Of a DNA stretch of 10,719 bases, positions 1 through 8,074 are shown piece by piece. The position numbers and the translations under genes were made by a program. Under the pieces are notes generated by a model. The model was not told where the DNA came from, did no database searches, and saw nothing but the letters and a program-made list of their open reading frames with translations. This DNA is from Clostridiales bacterium (lineage in GTDB: Bacteria; Bacillota; Clostridia; Caldicoprobacterales; UBA3941): the NCBI GenBank assembly GCA_012522165.1, contig JAAYKZ010000087.1:1-10719 (forward strand), in the 5' to 3' direction. Position 1 is the first letter of the stretch; each line of letters starts with the position of its first letter.

Positions 1-586
1 GAACAATATAATCCTTTAATGTATATACACCCTCTATGGGATCATCATCGGTTACCATAACCAAATTAGCTGGATCATAGTTAACTCTTACGCCATTGCT
101 CTTTAAGGAGTCTAAAAAGGTTTTCAGTGTCTTAGCAGTTTCAGGACCGGTTTCTATGGCAAAGTAGGCATCTACTTTATCTCCATATTCCCCAAGCTGC
201 TCACAAGCATCCTGCAAAATTTTATATCTAGGATGATTAGGATCCTCTGGTACAACTCCTATATGGGTAGTTAATACTTTAGTCACCAAATCCTTGGCTA
301 AATCCATAATTCTTTTTGATTTTTCAATTCTAGCAGGATTATCCTGGGCTATAGCAAAACCATGGCCACCCAAATCTCCACAAAGGGCAGAAACCACTAA
401 GCCATTGGATTTAATAATATCTAAAATTTCTTTTCTTCTAGTGGCTGAAAGATTTTCAGGAGCCATCTCGCCGGAAGTAGCATATATCTGTATTCCAGTA
501 GCCCCTACCTCTCTAGCCTTGGCGATTCCTTCTTCTAAAGGAAGCCTAAAGGAATCTACCATAACACCTATACTAAAACGAGACAT
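1..586 (-). CDS. Sugar phosphate isomerase/epimerase, xylose-isomerase-like TIM barrel (partial, C-terminus beyond the window)
   Basis: The reverse complement reads MSRFSIGVMVDSF from 586 and stays open for 195 codons to the left edge. A ribosome binding site AAGGAGAGG sits about 6 bases upstream, which supports this start. The sequence fits the AP-endonuclease-2/xylose-isomerase-like superfamily: an N-terminal strand with VMVDSF, then GATGIQIY (residues 28-35), THIGVVPED (about 107-115), AIETGPE (143-149) and VNYDPANLVM (168-177). H108, E145 and D171 are candidate metal ligands by family analogy. Members isomerise or epimerise sugars or sugar derivatives in the cytoplasm, usually with a divalent metal, but the substrate cannot be read from sequence. 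Family members are about 270-290 residues, so roughly a third is missing. It is separated from addA by 183 bases and a hairpin, so it is probably its own unit. A link to the sugar-acid genes about 8 kb away is only a guess. Confidence 0.85.
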   Translation of the reverse strand, partial: MSRFSIGVMVDSFRLPLEEGIAKAREVGATGIQIYATSGEMAPENLSATRRKEILDIIKSNGLVVSALCGDLGGHGFAIAQDNPARIEKSKRIMDLAKDLVTKVLTTHIGVVPEDPNHPRYKILQDACEQLGEYGDKVDAYFAIETGPETAKTLKTFLDSLKSNGVRVNYDPANLVMVTDDDPIEGVYTLKDYIV

Positions 587-627
587 CTAAACCTCTCCTT
601 CTTTTGTGATAATTATGTAACCATCTT

Positions 628-656
628 ATCATATTTTTTATAGTACAGCTACTAAA
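628..656 (-). promoter_or_regulatory. Possible promoter of the isomerase/epimerase gene
   Basis: On the minus strand a TATGAT (628-633, 5 of 6 to the -10 consensus) lies 17 bases downstream of TTTAGT (651-656, only 3 of 6 to the -35). It would start transcription about 35 bases before the gene at 586. The region is very AT-rich, so chance matches are likely. The rest of the 587-727 gap shows nothing else I can support. Confidence 0.3.
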
Positions 657-727
657 TTTTTAGGCCAGATATTTTATTCAAATGCTACCATATTGCCCCA
701 GTCATACACATGTTACTATATGAGCAT

Positions 728-769
728 AATGTGCTATTGATAAGTGAACCTTCAATAGCACATTTTTTT
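728..769. terminator. Hairpin immediately after addA; T-tract lies on the plus-strand side
   Basis: A perfect 12-base stem (728-739 with 753-764) and a 13-base loop begin a few bases after the addA stop codon (TAG, 770-772). On the plus strand it is followed by a T run (763-769), the classic intrinsic terminator form. On the minus strand, which carries addA, the arm is preceded by the A run and followed by TATGCTCATAT, with no real T tract. It most likely ends or protects addA mRNA. By canonical rules it would work better against antisense transcripts entering addA. Confidence 0.55.
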
Positions 770-3700
770 CTAATACTGCAACGCCTGTCCATTCCAGAAA
801 AGATATATATACTTTTCTATCACTTTTTTGCCAGTTATCTGCTCCATGGCATAAGTATAATAATCAATTTGTGTTTTATATCTATTCCTTATAATATCCA
901 GACCTTCTCCAGGAGCCACATAATCTGTTTTATAATCTACAAGTATTATGCCCTCTGGCTCTTCAAAATAACAATCTATAATACCCTGAAGGATAATGCC
1001 ATCCTGGGCACAAATAGAATCTGAGAGTTCGGGATAAAGCTTGGTACTAGGCAGCTCTATAATAAAAGGAACTTCCTTAAAAACATATTCAGCAGCTCTT
1101 ATTCTTCTGCCTAAGGTTGACTGTAGAAATCTTTCTATCTTAAATATATCTACTTCCTTTGCCTGCTCAGAGGTAATAAGTTGGGCCTTTTCCATCTCCC
1201 GTATCTGCTCCCTTATACTCTCCTGAGACACATCCTTTTTAAAGTCTAAATGCTGTAGTACAAAATGCAGCAGACTTCCCCTTTCTGCAGAGGTCATGCC
1301 CTTGGCTTCTTCTTCTAAAAATGACGGTCTTTTGACAAGTGCAGGCACCTCTAATGACACTGCAGCAGGTTCTTCTGAAAACTCAGCATCTCCATATCTT
1401 TTTAGCTCTGTTACGGATAGTTTAACAGGTAACTTGCTAGCCTCCCCATGAGGATACTCCCATTCCAGCCTGTTAAAAATCTCATCACCAATTTCCAGCT
1501 CGCCCTCATCTCCAATCTCCCAAAGGAAGTCTGATCTATCCAAAGCATCTTCTTCAAGGATTTCTGCTCCTATTGCGTCCATCTTATTATATATCTTAAT
1601 TTCCCACCTGGATTCGTCAGCTATTAGATTATAATTATCTTCCTCTAAGAAATTACCTAATTCCCTTAATAAGGCTCCATCTTTATGCCTAATAATAGCA
1701 GGGCTTATCCAGTCTAGATAAGTTCTTCCTTTCATCATTTGAAACTCTGGCAGTTTTTGATCCTTGGTGGCAAGGGCGTATTCCCAGTTTTTCATCTCTT
1801 TGTCCAAATCTTTAACAGCCCCGGTAATGATGAGCCTTTCCCTGGCTCTGGTCAAAGCTACGTATAGTATCCGCATCTCCTCTGATAAGGTCTCATTGGT
1901 TATCCTGCTCTTTAAAGCCTGCTTTGCTAAAGTAGAATAGGTAATTCTCCTATCATAATCCACATAATCTGGACCCAAGCCCAACTCATGATGAAATAGG
2001 ATATTTCTTGTGGTATCCGTTAGATTGAACTTTTTTCCACATCCTGAAACAAAGACTATAGGAAATTCCAATCCCTTGCTCTTATGAATGCTCATTATCC
2101 TAACCACATTTTCGTTCTCTCCAAGTATTTTAGCGCTGCCCATATCCCCTTGGCTGGTTTTTAGCTTATCTATGAAGTATATGAAGTTAAATAGGCCTTT
2201 GTAGCTGGTTTCTTCATACTGCCGTGCTCTTTCAAACAAAATCCTTAAGTTTGCTTGCCTTTGTACCCCGCCTGGCATAGCTCCAACACAGCTATAATAT
2301 CCTGTTTCTCCATATAAATACCAAATTAGCTCATCGGTAGAAAGATAGAGAGCCATGTCTCTCCATTGGCTAAGCTTATCAATAAACTCCTTTGCCTTTT
2401 GAGCTACAGGGCCTTCTCCTTGATCTGCCATTTTCACTAATGCCTCGTAAAAGGTTGATTCCCTATCCATAAGCCTTACGTCAATTAGCTCCTCAGGACT
2501 CCAGGCCTCAATAGGGGATCTTAAAACTGCCAACAGTGGTATATCCTGCATAGGATTATCGATTATTTGAAGAAGTGAGAGCATGGTCTGTACTTCTATT
2601 GTCTTAAAATATCCTGTCCCACTATCTGAATAGGCTGGAATACCCTGAAGAGATAACTCTTCAGCAAAGGTATCCGCCCAGTTTTGGGTTGTTCGAAGGA
2701 GTATAACTATGTCTCTAAACTCAGCATTCCTGTATGCGTCCTTATTTTTATCATAGATTTTAACAGGCTGGCCTTTTTCATCCATTCCTACCAGCTCTTT
2801 GATTCTCCGGGCAATTATTCTGGCCTCGGTTTGCATAATATCTAGTTCTAAGGCTTCTTCATCAGCTGATGAACCATCATCCTTAGCGTCGATTAAAATA
2901 AATTCTACGGGATGTCCTTCAGCTGGCTGGCCTTCTTCTTCCTTAAAGGTCGCCCCTGGATTTAAGGCCTCCTCATCATCATAGTCCAATTCCCCTACAC
3001 TCTTGGACATTATCTGCTTAAATATAAAGTTAACGCCATCAATAACCCTTTTTCGACTTCTAAAGTTTTTAAAAAGTTGGATTTTACGATTCCTAGCTCC
3101 AGGTTCTAGAGAATAGGAATTATACTTCTCCATAAATAACTCAGGCATGGCTTGACGAAAGCGGTATATGCTCTGTTTTACGTCTCCCACCATAAACATG
3201 TTGGGCGTGTGGCTGTCTTTTCTAGAAACAGTACTTAATATTACCTCTTGTACCAGATTACTGTCTTGGTATTCGTCTATCAAAACTTCTTCATACCGCT
3301 CCCTAAGTTCCAAAGCTACCTTAGAAGGTTGTCTTTCGCCATTTTCGCCTTCCTCTAACAGTACTTGCAGGCACAAATGCTCCAAATCGTTAAAATCCAA
3401 TAGTCCCCTTGCTCTTTTCTTTTCATTGTATCTCTCTCCTAATTCTAAAACCAGCTCCGTTAAGCACCTCATCATGGGATAGAGCTGATTCAGATCTCCT
3501 ATAACCTGATGGGGATCTATCACAAACAAATCCTCTTGTATTTTCTTTATCCGATCCTTTACATCATTCCTTATTTTTTTAACCTGTTCCTGCTTATCCT
3601 TATTAGCATCCTTTCCACATCTGGGCAGTCTTTTGAATTCCACTTGAGATATATAATGGTATATGCTTTCCCAGCTCCTATCACAGCCATCCAAAATATC

Positions 3701-4489
3701 CTGAATAGCAAAACATTCTTCCTTAAAATTATCCAGGTAAGGATTAAGCCCAGGATCTCCCTCTATAATTTCTATAGCATATTCCATAGCCTGTACCAGT
3801 CCAGATATCTCCACTTTTAGGCTTTCAATTATCTCTCTGCCCCAGACTGTGTCTGCTAAATCAGTACCTCCAGGAATATTAAAATCTTGACTATGCCTAA
3901 CTAGCCATTCCTGGGGCCAAGGATGACTCTGAACAAAATCATAAAGGTTTAGCACCATATCCTGAAGCCTTCTATCGTCTCGATTACCACTATAGCTCTC
4001 TACTAAATCTAAAAAATCCTCATCCATGTTTTCCTCTAGATATTTATCTTCAAATAACTCCTCCAAAGCCTCTAGCTTTAACAGCAATGCTTCAGTTTGG
4101 TTTGCAATCCTAAAGCTTGGATCAATTTCTAACCGATGAAAGTTATTCTTTATAACCTCCAGACAAAAGGAATGAATTGTTGTTATGCTGGCTCTATTTA
4201 ATAAGGCTAGCTGTCGCTGCAAAATTTCTGACTGCGGATTCTTTTCTAAAGCGCTGGATAAGGCATCGCCTATTCGTTCCTTCATCTCGGTAGCAGCAGC
4301 ATTAGTAAAGGTAACCACTAGTAATCTATCTATATCAACAGGATTTTGTGAGTCTGTAATCTTGCGGATAATTCTCTCTACCAGTACAGCTGTCTTACCA
4401 GCTCCAGCGGCAGCCGCTACCAATAGATTGCTGCCCTGAGTTTGTATAGCATTAAGTTGCTCCTTGGTCCACCTGGTCTTACTACTCAT
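770..4489 (-). CDS. addA: AddA, helicase-nuclease subunit A of AddAB
   Basis: This is the catalytic helicase and one of two nuclease subunits of AddAB, which unwinds and trims broken DNA ends and loads RecA. It is 1239 residues from the chosen start, the usual length for the family. Superfamily 1A motifs appear in order: WTKEQLNAI (7-15), Walker A AAAAGAGKT (25-33), TFTNAAATEMKERI (60-73), TIHSFC (104-109), Walker B-type LIDEYQDSN (403-411), GDVKQSIYRFR (435-445), then MSIHKSKGLEFPIVF and LYVALTRARERL. The C-terminal RecB-type nuclease has GIIDCYF (D1172), VDYKTD (D1185, K1187) and a following QIDYY, so it looks active. An upstream in-frame ATG at 4531 exists, but the ATG at 4489 has a strong AAGGAGG site and is the conserved N-terminus. 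The gene overlaps the end of addB by 8 bases, which suggests translational coupling. No lesion is seen in this gene, in contrast to addB. Confidence 0.95.
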   Translation of the reverse strand: MSSKTRWTKEQLNAIQTQGSNLLVAAAAGAGKTAVLVERIIRKITDSQNPVDIDRLLVVTFTNAAATEMKERIGDALSSALEKNPQSEILQRQLALLNRASITTIHSFCLEVIKNNFHRLEIDPSFRIANQTEALLLKLEALEELFEDKYLEENMDEDFLDLVESYSGNRDDRRLQDMVLNLYDFVQSHPWPQEWLVRHSQDFNIPGGTDLADTVWGREIIESLKVEISGLVQAMEYAIEIIEGDPGLNPYLDNFKEECFAIQDILDGCDRSWESIYHYISQVEFKRLPRCGKDANKDKQEQVKKIRNDVKDRIKKIQEDLFVIDPHQVIGDLNQLYPMMRCLTELVLELGERYNEKKRARGLLDFNDLEHLCLQVLLEEGENGERQPSKVALELRERYEEVLIDEYQDSNLVQEVILSTVSRKDSHTPNMFMVGDVKQSIYRFRQAMPELFMEKYNSYSLEPGARNRKIQLFKNFRSRKRVIDGVNFIFKQIMSKSVGELDYDDEEALNPGATFKEEEGQPAEGHPVEFILIDAKDDGSSADEEALELDIMQTEARIIARRIKELVGMDEKGQPVKIYDKNKDAYRNAEFRDIVILLRTTQNWADTFAEELSLQGIPAYSDSGTGYFKTIEVQTMLSLLQIIDNPMQDIPLLAVLRSPIEAWSPEELIDVRLMDRESTFYEALVKMADQGEGPVAQKAKEFIDKLSQWRDMALYLSTDELIWYLYGETGYYSCVGAMPGGVQRQANLRILFERARQYEETSYKGLFNFIYFIDKLKTSQGDMGSAKILGENENVVRIMSIHKSKGLEFPIVFVSGCGKKFNLTDTTRNILFHHELGLGPDYVDYDRRITYSTLAKQALKSRITNETLSEEMRILYVALTRARERLIITGAVKDLDKEMKNWEYALATKDQKLPEFQMMKGRTYLDWISPAIIRHKDGALLRELGNFLEEDNYNLIADESRWEIKIYNKMDAIGAEILEEDALDRSDFLWEIGDEGELEIGDEIFNRLEWEYPHGEASKLPVKLSVTELKRYGDAEFSEEPAAVSLEVPALVKRPSFLEEEAKGMTSAERGSLLHFVLQHLDFKKDVSQESIREQIREMEKAQLITSEQAKEVDIFKIERFLQSTLGRRIRAAEYVFKEVPFIIELPSTKLYPELSDSICAQDGIILQGIIDCYFEEPEGIILVDYKTDYVAPGEGLDIIRNRYKTQIDYYTYAMEQITGKKVIEKYIYLFWNGQALQY

Positions 4490-5984
4490 TCTCTTGCCTC
4501 CTTTCCTTAATAGCACTCCATATTTCTTCATCCTTTATATCTCTTATTATCCTGTAGCGATTATCCTGGAAAGATGGATCAAACTGACAAACTGCTGAAT
4601 ATGGACAATAGTCACAAGCTGTTGCCTTCTTTTCCTTATAGGGACTTATAGAGACTCTTCCCTCCATCATCTCCTGAGCCATTTGAGTAAGTAGTCTCTT
4701 ACTATATTTACACAGCTCATCAAATTGTTCCATGGTGGCCGCAGAAGACTTACCCAAGTTGCCATCCTTATTAATTCGTGCTGGAATAATAGAAGATAAG
4801 CCCTCTATATCCCTATCCATTTCCTTTATTAATTTTACATCAGCTAGTACTAGACCTTTCATCCTTAATTGTTTCATTATAGCCTTTTCTATTTCTCCTT
4901 CATCCACCTCACCTGTTAAGCGAATCATGGGATCATCTATGCGGAAATAAAGCATACCTCCCGGAAACACCTTATCCTTTAATAGCTCTTGGCCATGCTC
5001 TAATACTGCTCCTAGATAGGTCACAAGCTGTATCTGTAGACCATAGTATACATCGGACAGTTTAAAATCTCTATTTCCCGATTTATAATCAATTATCCTT
5101 ATATAGGTCCCCTCATCAGTCTTTAGGGCATCCACCCTATCAATCCTGCCTACTAGATGGATTTTTTGCCCTGAAGGTAACTCAAGAACAATAGGGGGGA
5201 ATTTATCATTTCTGGATTCTCCAAAGGATATTTCATACCCTATAGGCTCAAAATTGCTTCTAGAAATATGCTCTGCTATTACCCAAATAGCCCTGGTTAT
5301 TACTCTCTTTAGACGTACGACTAAATATCTATAACGAGGGCTATTGTTTACCAACCAGCCCAATTTCCTTTCTAGCAGCTCATCAACTATATTAGAAATC
5401 TCTCTTTCGCACCAATCCCTATCCAGCTCCCTCCAGCTTATGCCCACTTCTTTTATCCTGGTAGAAAACTCATCAATAACATGATGCATAAAGCTTCCTA
5501 GGTCAGGAGGAGTTAATTTAAACACTTTTCTATCCTTAGCACCTAGTCCATACCTTAAATAGAATGAAAAAGGACAAGATGCATACTGCTCTAGCCTGGA
5601 TATGCTAGAATATACTGGTGAGCCATAAAGCTGTTTCACCTTGCTAGTATCTACTCTTTCAACCTGATTGGTATATCCTATCCATTCCTGAACTCTAGCC
5701 AATCTCTCTTTCCAAAGCTCTTGTTTTTCATACCAGTTTCTAACATGCTTCCAAATAGGATTTACTTTATGTCCTAAAACACCTTGCCTTAATATGGATA
5801 TAAGCTCATTAAAAGTAGGCATGGGAGCAGAGATCATATTTATTGCATCTTTTGCACTATCCCCTTCTGCCAGGTTGTTGCTTTCGGTTATGTTAGGAAA
5901 TATCTTTCTCAAGCGGGAGATAATAATAGAAGGCCTCAAAGTTCTACCTTCATGGTCCGCTACAGGGTAGCTAATGTATAGCAA
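4482..5984 (-). CDS. addB: AddB C-terminal part (Fe-S nuclease domain), downstream of the premature stop
   Basis: This in-frame remainder contains the whole RecB-like nuclease. The four Fe-S cysteines are all present in the family pattern: C137 (in YASCPFSFYLRYG) and C457, C460, C466 (CDYCPYSAVC), numbered from the possible TTG start at 5984; in full-length numbering these are C792, C1112, C1115 and C1121. Nuclease residues are visible in LGSFMHHVIDEF, VGRIDRVD (D282) and IIDYKSG (D299, K301), followed by LQIQLVTYLGA. Separate translation is doubtful. The only early start-like codon is TTG at 5984, and its G-run lies one base upstream, too close for a normal ribosome binding site. If not translated, the Fe-S nuclease is lost. 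The 3' end overlaps addA by 8 bases. Confidence 0.55.
   Translation of the reverse strand: MLYISYPVADHEGRTLRPSIIISRLRKIFPNITESNNLAEGDSAKDAINMISAPMPTFNELISILRQGVLGHKVNPIWKHVRNWYEKQELWKERLARVQEWIGYTNQVERVDTSKVKQLYGSPVYSSISRLEQYASCPFSFYLRYGLGAKDRKVFKLTPPDLGSFMHHVIDEFSTRIKEVGISWRELDRDWCEREISNIVDELLERKLGWLVNNSPRYRYLVVRLKRVITRAIWVIAEHISRSNFEPIGYEISFGESRNDKFPPIVLELPSGQKIHLVGRIDRVDALKTDEGTYIRIIDYKSGNRDFKLSDVYYGLQIQLVTYLGAVLEHGQELLKDKVFPGGMLYFRIDDPMIRLTGEVDEGEIEKAIMKQLRMKGLVLADVKLIKEMDRDIEGLSSIIPARINKDGNLGKSSAATMEQFDELCKYSKRLLTQMAQEMMEGRVSISPYKEKKATACDYCPYSAVCQFDPSFQDNRYRIIRDIKDEEIWSAIKERRQENE
4497..4503 (-). promoter_or_regulatory. Ribosome binding site that fixes the addA start
   Basis: The minus strand reads AAGGAGG, then CAAGAGA (7 bases), then ATGAGTAG. 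This is near-ideal Shine-Dalgarno spacing for the ATG at 4489. The same ATGAGTAG carries the addB stop codon (TAG, 4482-4484) in another frame. AddA can therefore be initiated independently even if ribosomes leave addB early at its internal stop. Confidence 0.85.
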
Positions 5985-6023
5985 TCCCCCTGTAGTAGAT
6001 AAAGTAGAATAGATGATAAACTG

Positions 6024-6026
6024 TTA
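6024..6026 (-). other. addB: Premature TAA codon inside addB
   Basis: Minus-strand codons here read TTT GAC TAA CAG TTT ATC ATC TAT: Phe-Asp-stop-Gln-Phe-Ile-Ile-Tyr. The protein similarity to AddB continues without loss on both sides. One substitution at plus-strand position 6026 (A in place of C) would restore GAA, Glu. No obvious stem-loop or known recoding signal follows. Confidence 0.9.
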
Positions 6027-7949
6027 GTCAAAAGCCTGGGTTCTAGTATCCTGCGCCAGCTCCACACCCATAGTGCGAAGGGCTTCTCTATCACTATCGG
6101 ATAAGATACCCTCTTCTCCTGGAGGTGCCGGAAACACACCATCATTGACTCCCAGAATAAACAGGGCCTTTATTTGATGGATACTTGAACGCTCAATGCT
6201 ACACACCAGCACCTGGTCAAGGGAAGGAGGAATTAGGCCAATTTTGTGTTCACTAAAGCCTATGGCCAGGACATTTCTGAATTTTTCTATCCCCATGCTT
6301 TCCTCCCCCATGGCCTCTACAGTTTGATCCAGCACTTCCATAACTATATTCCAAATTTGACTGTATTCATTGGCAAGGATCAAAGCTCCATTATTCTTTA
6401 AAGTTTGAATTCTCTCCTCTATTCTTTCTGGCACCTTTAAATCACAAAGAAACTCATATATGGCACTGCACATAATGCGTACCGAGGTTCTACCCTTGGT
6501 CTTATTGCGGAAGATTATGATAGGTTTAATAATTTCTTTACGAGTCTTATTTACTCTGTCCAATATGAAAAGCTCCCGTTCTGTCATGCCTGAGGTAGTA
6601 AAACCTGAATCCGGTCTATAGCTCCAATCATCTTCCATTAGCCATTGGCTTCCCCTTATTCCATTAGCCAGGACATAGTTTTCCAGTACATCTATATCCT
6701 CTCTATCTATGCCTGTAAGACCTGTCTTTAAATATCTAAATACTGATTCATAAGACCAGTTGTGTATAAATATATCCATCATGGACAGTATCAGTGTAAC
6801 AAGAGGATGGCTCTCTATAGGTTTTTTCATATCTATAAAAAAGGGAATACCATACTGAGGAAAAATTGCTGAAATTAGCCTATGGTACTCATCTAAATTC
6901 CTGGTCACCACAGCAATATCCTTATACCTTATTCCCCTCTCCCTACACAAAAATTGAATTTTGCGGGCAGCTTGTTCAATTTCTGTATAGATATTACTGG
7001 CAGTAAAAATCTCTATATCCTTAGTTGGCTCAGTATATCTTTTGTAGGGATAGGAGAAAAAGTATTCTTCTAAATGGGCCAATTCCTCACTATCCTTATA
7101 TCTATAATAGGGCTGCTCTTTAAAGGTTACAGGATTTTCAATCTCAATATTATTTCTCCTAGCCAACTCCATAAGCTTTGTAGCTGTATTTCGTACAGGG
7201 GCAAATACATCGTTATTTAAAAATGGCATCTCATCAATAAGGTAATCGGTGCACAGGCATACACTTACCCGTTTGGCTTTTTTAAGAAGCTCCTCTATAA
7301 CCCTATATTCTTGAGGTGTGAAACCTGAAAATTCATCTATCCATATTTCTGCCCCATCAAATTGTGTGGACTCAGGCAATTTTTCTGCCAGCAAGGTCAA
7401 ATCATCATCCGCATCTATGTATCTTTGATGAACTAACTCCTCAAACCTATTGTATATGATCCCAATCTCCTTTATTTTTTCCCTTAAGGTTTCATCTTCA
7501 ATATCCTTATATAAGTTTTCAAGCATAGTGGGATCAATATTATATCTTTTAAACTCAGATATAAGCTCAGATATAGAGCCTACAAAACCTGACTGTGCTG
7601 AAGCTCTTTGAAAGAAGCTAAGCTTCTCCCTAAGCTCCTCAATAATCCGATACAAGAGCATAGCCTTTCCCGAGGAGTTGATATGGCGTCTAGTAAACCC
7701 TCCTACTTCTCCAAATACCCGGTATGCCATCCGCCTAAAGCTTAGTACCTGGCCCTCTATAGCTCCACCTCTTGGGGCAACTTGTACCAAGTCCCTTTCT
7801 GCTTGCATAGAATACTGCTCCGGAACCAGTAAAATCAAGGGATCTTTTATAGGTTCTGACCCTTTATCTTCCAGTCGCTTTCGAATCTCCTCCATACAAA
7901 AATGGCTCTTGCCACATCCCGCCCTGCCATAGATTAGCCTTAAGCTCAT
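6024..7949 (-). CDS. addB: AddB N-terminal part (helicase-like domains), ends at the premature stop
   Basis: If the stop is real, this 641-residue polypeptide is what ribosomes make first. It starts MSLRLIYGRAGCGKS, with the P-loop at residues 8-15 (K14). AddB keeps this ATP-binding loop while most other helicase motifs have decayed; this is family knowledge. Recognisable AddB segments follow: LLVPEQYSMQAERDL, LSFRRMAYRVF, SELISEFKRYNI, IWIDEFSGFTPQEY, AVVTRNLDEY, and ALFILGVNDGVFPAP near residues 600-615. The fragment covers the N-terminal and helicase-like domains, including the region that in B. subtilis AddB reads Chi, but has no nuclease domain and no Fe-S cysteines. By itself it should lack nuclease activity and may be unstable, because the first Fe-S cysteine that staples the structure lies beyond the break. 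Confidence 0.8.
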   Translation of the reverse strand: MSLRLIYGRAGCGKSHFCMEEIRKRLEDKGSEPIKDPLILLVPEQYSMQAERDLVQVAPRGGAIEGQVLSFRRMAYRVFGEVGGFTRRHINSSGKAMLLYRIIEELREKLSFFQRASAQSGFVGSISELISEFKRYNIDPTMLENLYKDIEDETLREKIKEIGIIYNRFEELVHQRYIDADDDLTLLAEKLPESTQFDGAEIWIDEFSGFTPQEYRVIEELLKKAKRVSVCLCTDYLIDEMPFLNNDVFAPVRNTATKLMELARRNNIEIENPVTFKEQPYYRYKDSEELAHLEEYFFSYPYKRYTEPTKDIEIFTASNIYTEIEQAARKIQFLCRERGIRYKDIAVVTRNLDEYHRLISAIFPQYGIPFFIDMKKPIESHPLVTLILSMMDIFIHNWSYESVFRYLKTGLTGIDREDIDVLENYVLANGIRGSQWLMEDDWSYRPDSGFTTSGMTERELFILDRVNKTRKEIIKPIIIFRNKTKGRTSVRIMCSAIYEFLCDLKVPERIEERIQTLKNNGALILANEYSQIWNIVMEVLDQTVEAMGEESMGIEKFRNVLAIGFSEHKIGLIPPSLDQVLVCSIERSSIHQIKALFILGVNDGVFPAPPGEEGILSDSDREALRTMGVELAQDTRTQAFD

Positions 7950-8014
7950 AAACCGAAGCCCCCTTATTTATCCCTAATCATATTAACTGTAATCTTTGAT
8001 AATGTACTCTTCCC

Positions 8015-8037
8015 TACTCAACACTTCTCTTTGAGTA
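8015..8037 (-). promoter_or_regulatory. Inverted repeat / stem-loop at the 5' end of the addBA leader
   Basis: The minus strand reads TACTCAA, nine bases, TTGAGTA: perfect 7-base arms (8031-8037 with 8015-8021). With the promoter called at 8043-8072 the transcript would start near 8036, so this hairpin would form the first structure of the roughly 85-base leader. It could shield the mRNA 5' end from degradation, or the DNA palindrome could be an operator overlapping +1. The short AT-rich arms leave chance possible. Confidence 0.4.
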
Positions 8038-8042
8038 TGTTC

Positions 8043-8072
8043 ATTTTATCACATGCTATCCCTTTATTACAA
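8043..8072 (-). promoter_or_regulatory. Promoter of addB-addA
   Basis: On the minus strand, TTGTAA (8067-8072, 4 of 6 to the -35) is followed after 18 bases by TAAAAT (8043-8048, 5 of 6 to the -10). TGA directly precedes the -10, giving an extended -10 (TGn). The -35 box starts just past the T run of the upstream kdgK terminator, so the two operons are packed end to end. No LexA-type (GAAC-N4-GTTC) damage-response box is visible between here and 7949. Confidence 0.55.
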
Positions 8073-8074
8073 TT

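Larger units (their letters stand above)
4482..7949 (-). pseudogene. addB: AddB, helicase-nuclease subunit B, interrupted by one in-frame TAA
   Basis: Read as one frame from the ATG at 7949 to the TAG at 4482-4484, this is a 1155-codon AddB of normal family length. The start has the site AAGGGGG about 8 bases upstream. The frame never shifts: the N-terminal open part (641 codons) and the C-terminal open part are in register (7949 minus 5984 is 655 codons). The only break is TAA at 6024-6026, codon 642, in the stretch AQDTRTQAFD-stop-QFIIYSTL. AddB homologues, as I recall them, have an acidic residue before QF and continue into a motif-VI-like segment and then SYPVAD, as here. A single G-to-T change (GAA to TAA) would explain it. 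All other landmarks are intact: the N-terminal Walker A-like GRAGCGKS and the C-terminal Fe-S nuclease. It is therefore a very young pseudogene, a sequencing error, or a read-through gene. AddB partners AddA, in which it would scan for Chi and cut one strand. Confidence 0.85.

Noticed and set aside
294..590. Plus-strand open frames such as 294-590, 710-1024, 3168-3482 and 9322-9849
   Set aside because: They lie opposite well-supported minus-strand genes, lack ribosome binding sites and show no recognisable protein features. They are shadows of the real coding strand.
4490..4531. Longer addA beginning at the in-frame ATG at 4531 (14 extra residues)
   Set aside because: The extra residues lie inside the addB coding end, have no good ribosome binding site, and do not look like AddA, whose N-terminus starts close to WTKEQ. 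The ATG at 4489 has an ideal AAGGAGG.
6024..6026. Genome-wide reassignment of TAA to an amino acid
   Set aside because: iclR, kdgA and kdgK all end with TAA at the expected protein lengths, with the next gene starting within 30 bases or a terminator following, so TAA acts as a normal stop here.
5984..6026. Programmed frameshift or known recoding signal in addB
   Set aside because: The two parts are in the same frame, so no frameshift is needed. No slippery run, SECIS-like loop or clear stem-loop is visible after the stop, and the codon is TAA and not TGA or TAG.
5960..6145. A small minus-strand frame of 61 codons across the addB stop
   Set aside because: It is an alternative frame of addB, has no family features, and does not provide a bypass of the stop.
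7950..8042. LexA/SOS box upstream of addB
   Set aside because: A GAAC occurs near 8040 but the partner GTTC at the right spacing is missing, so there is no support for LexA control.
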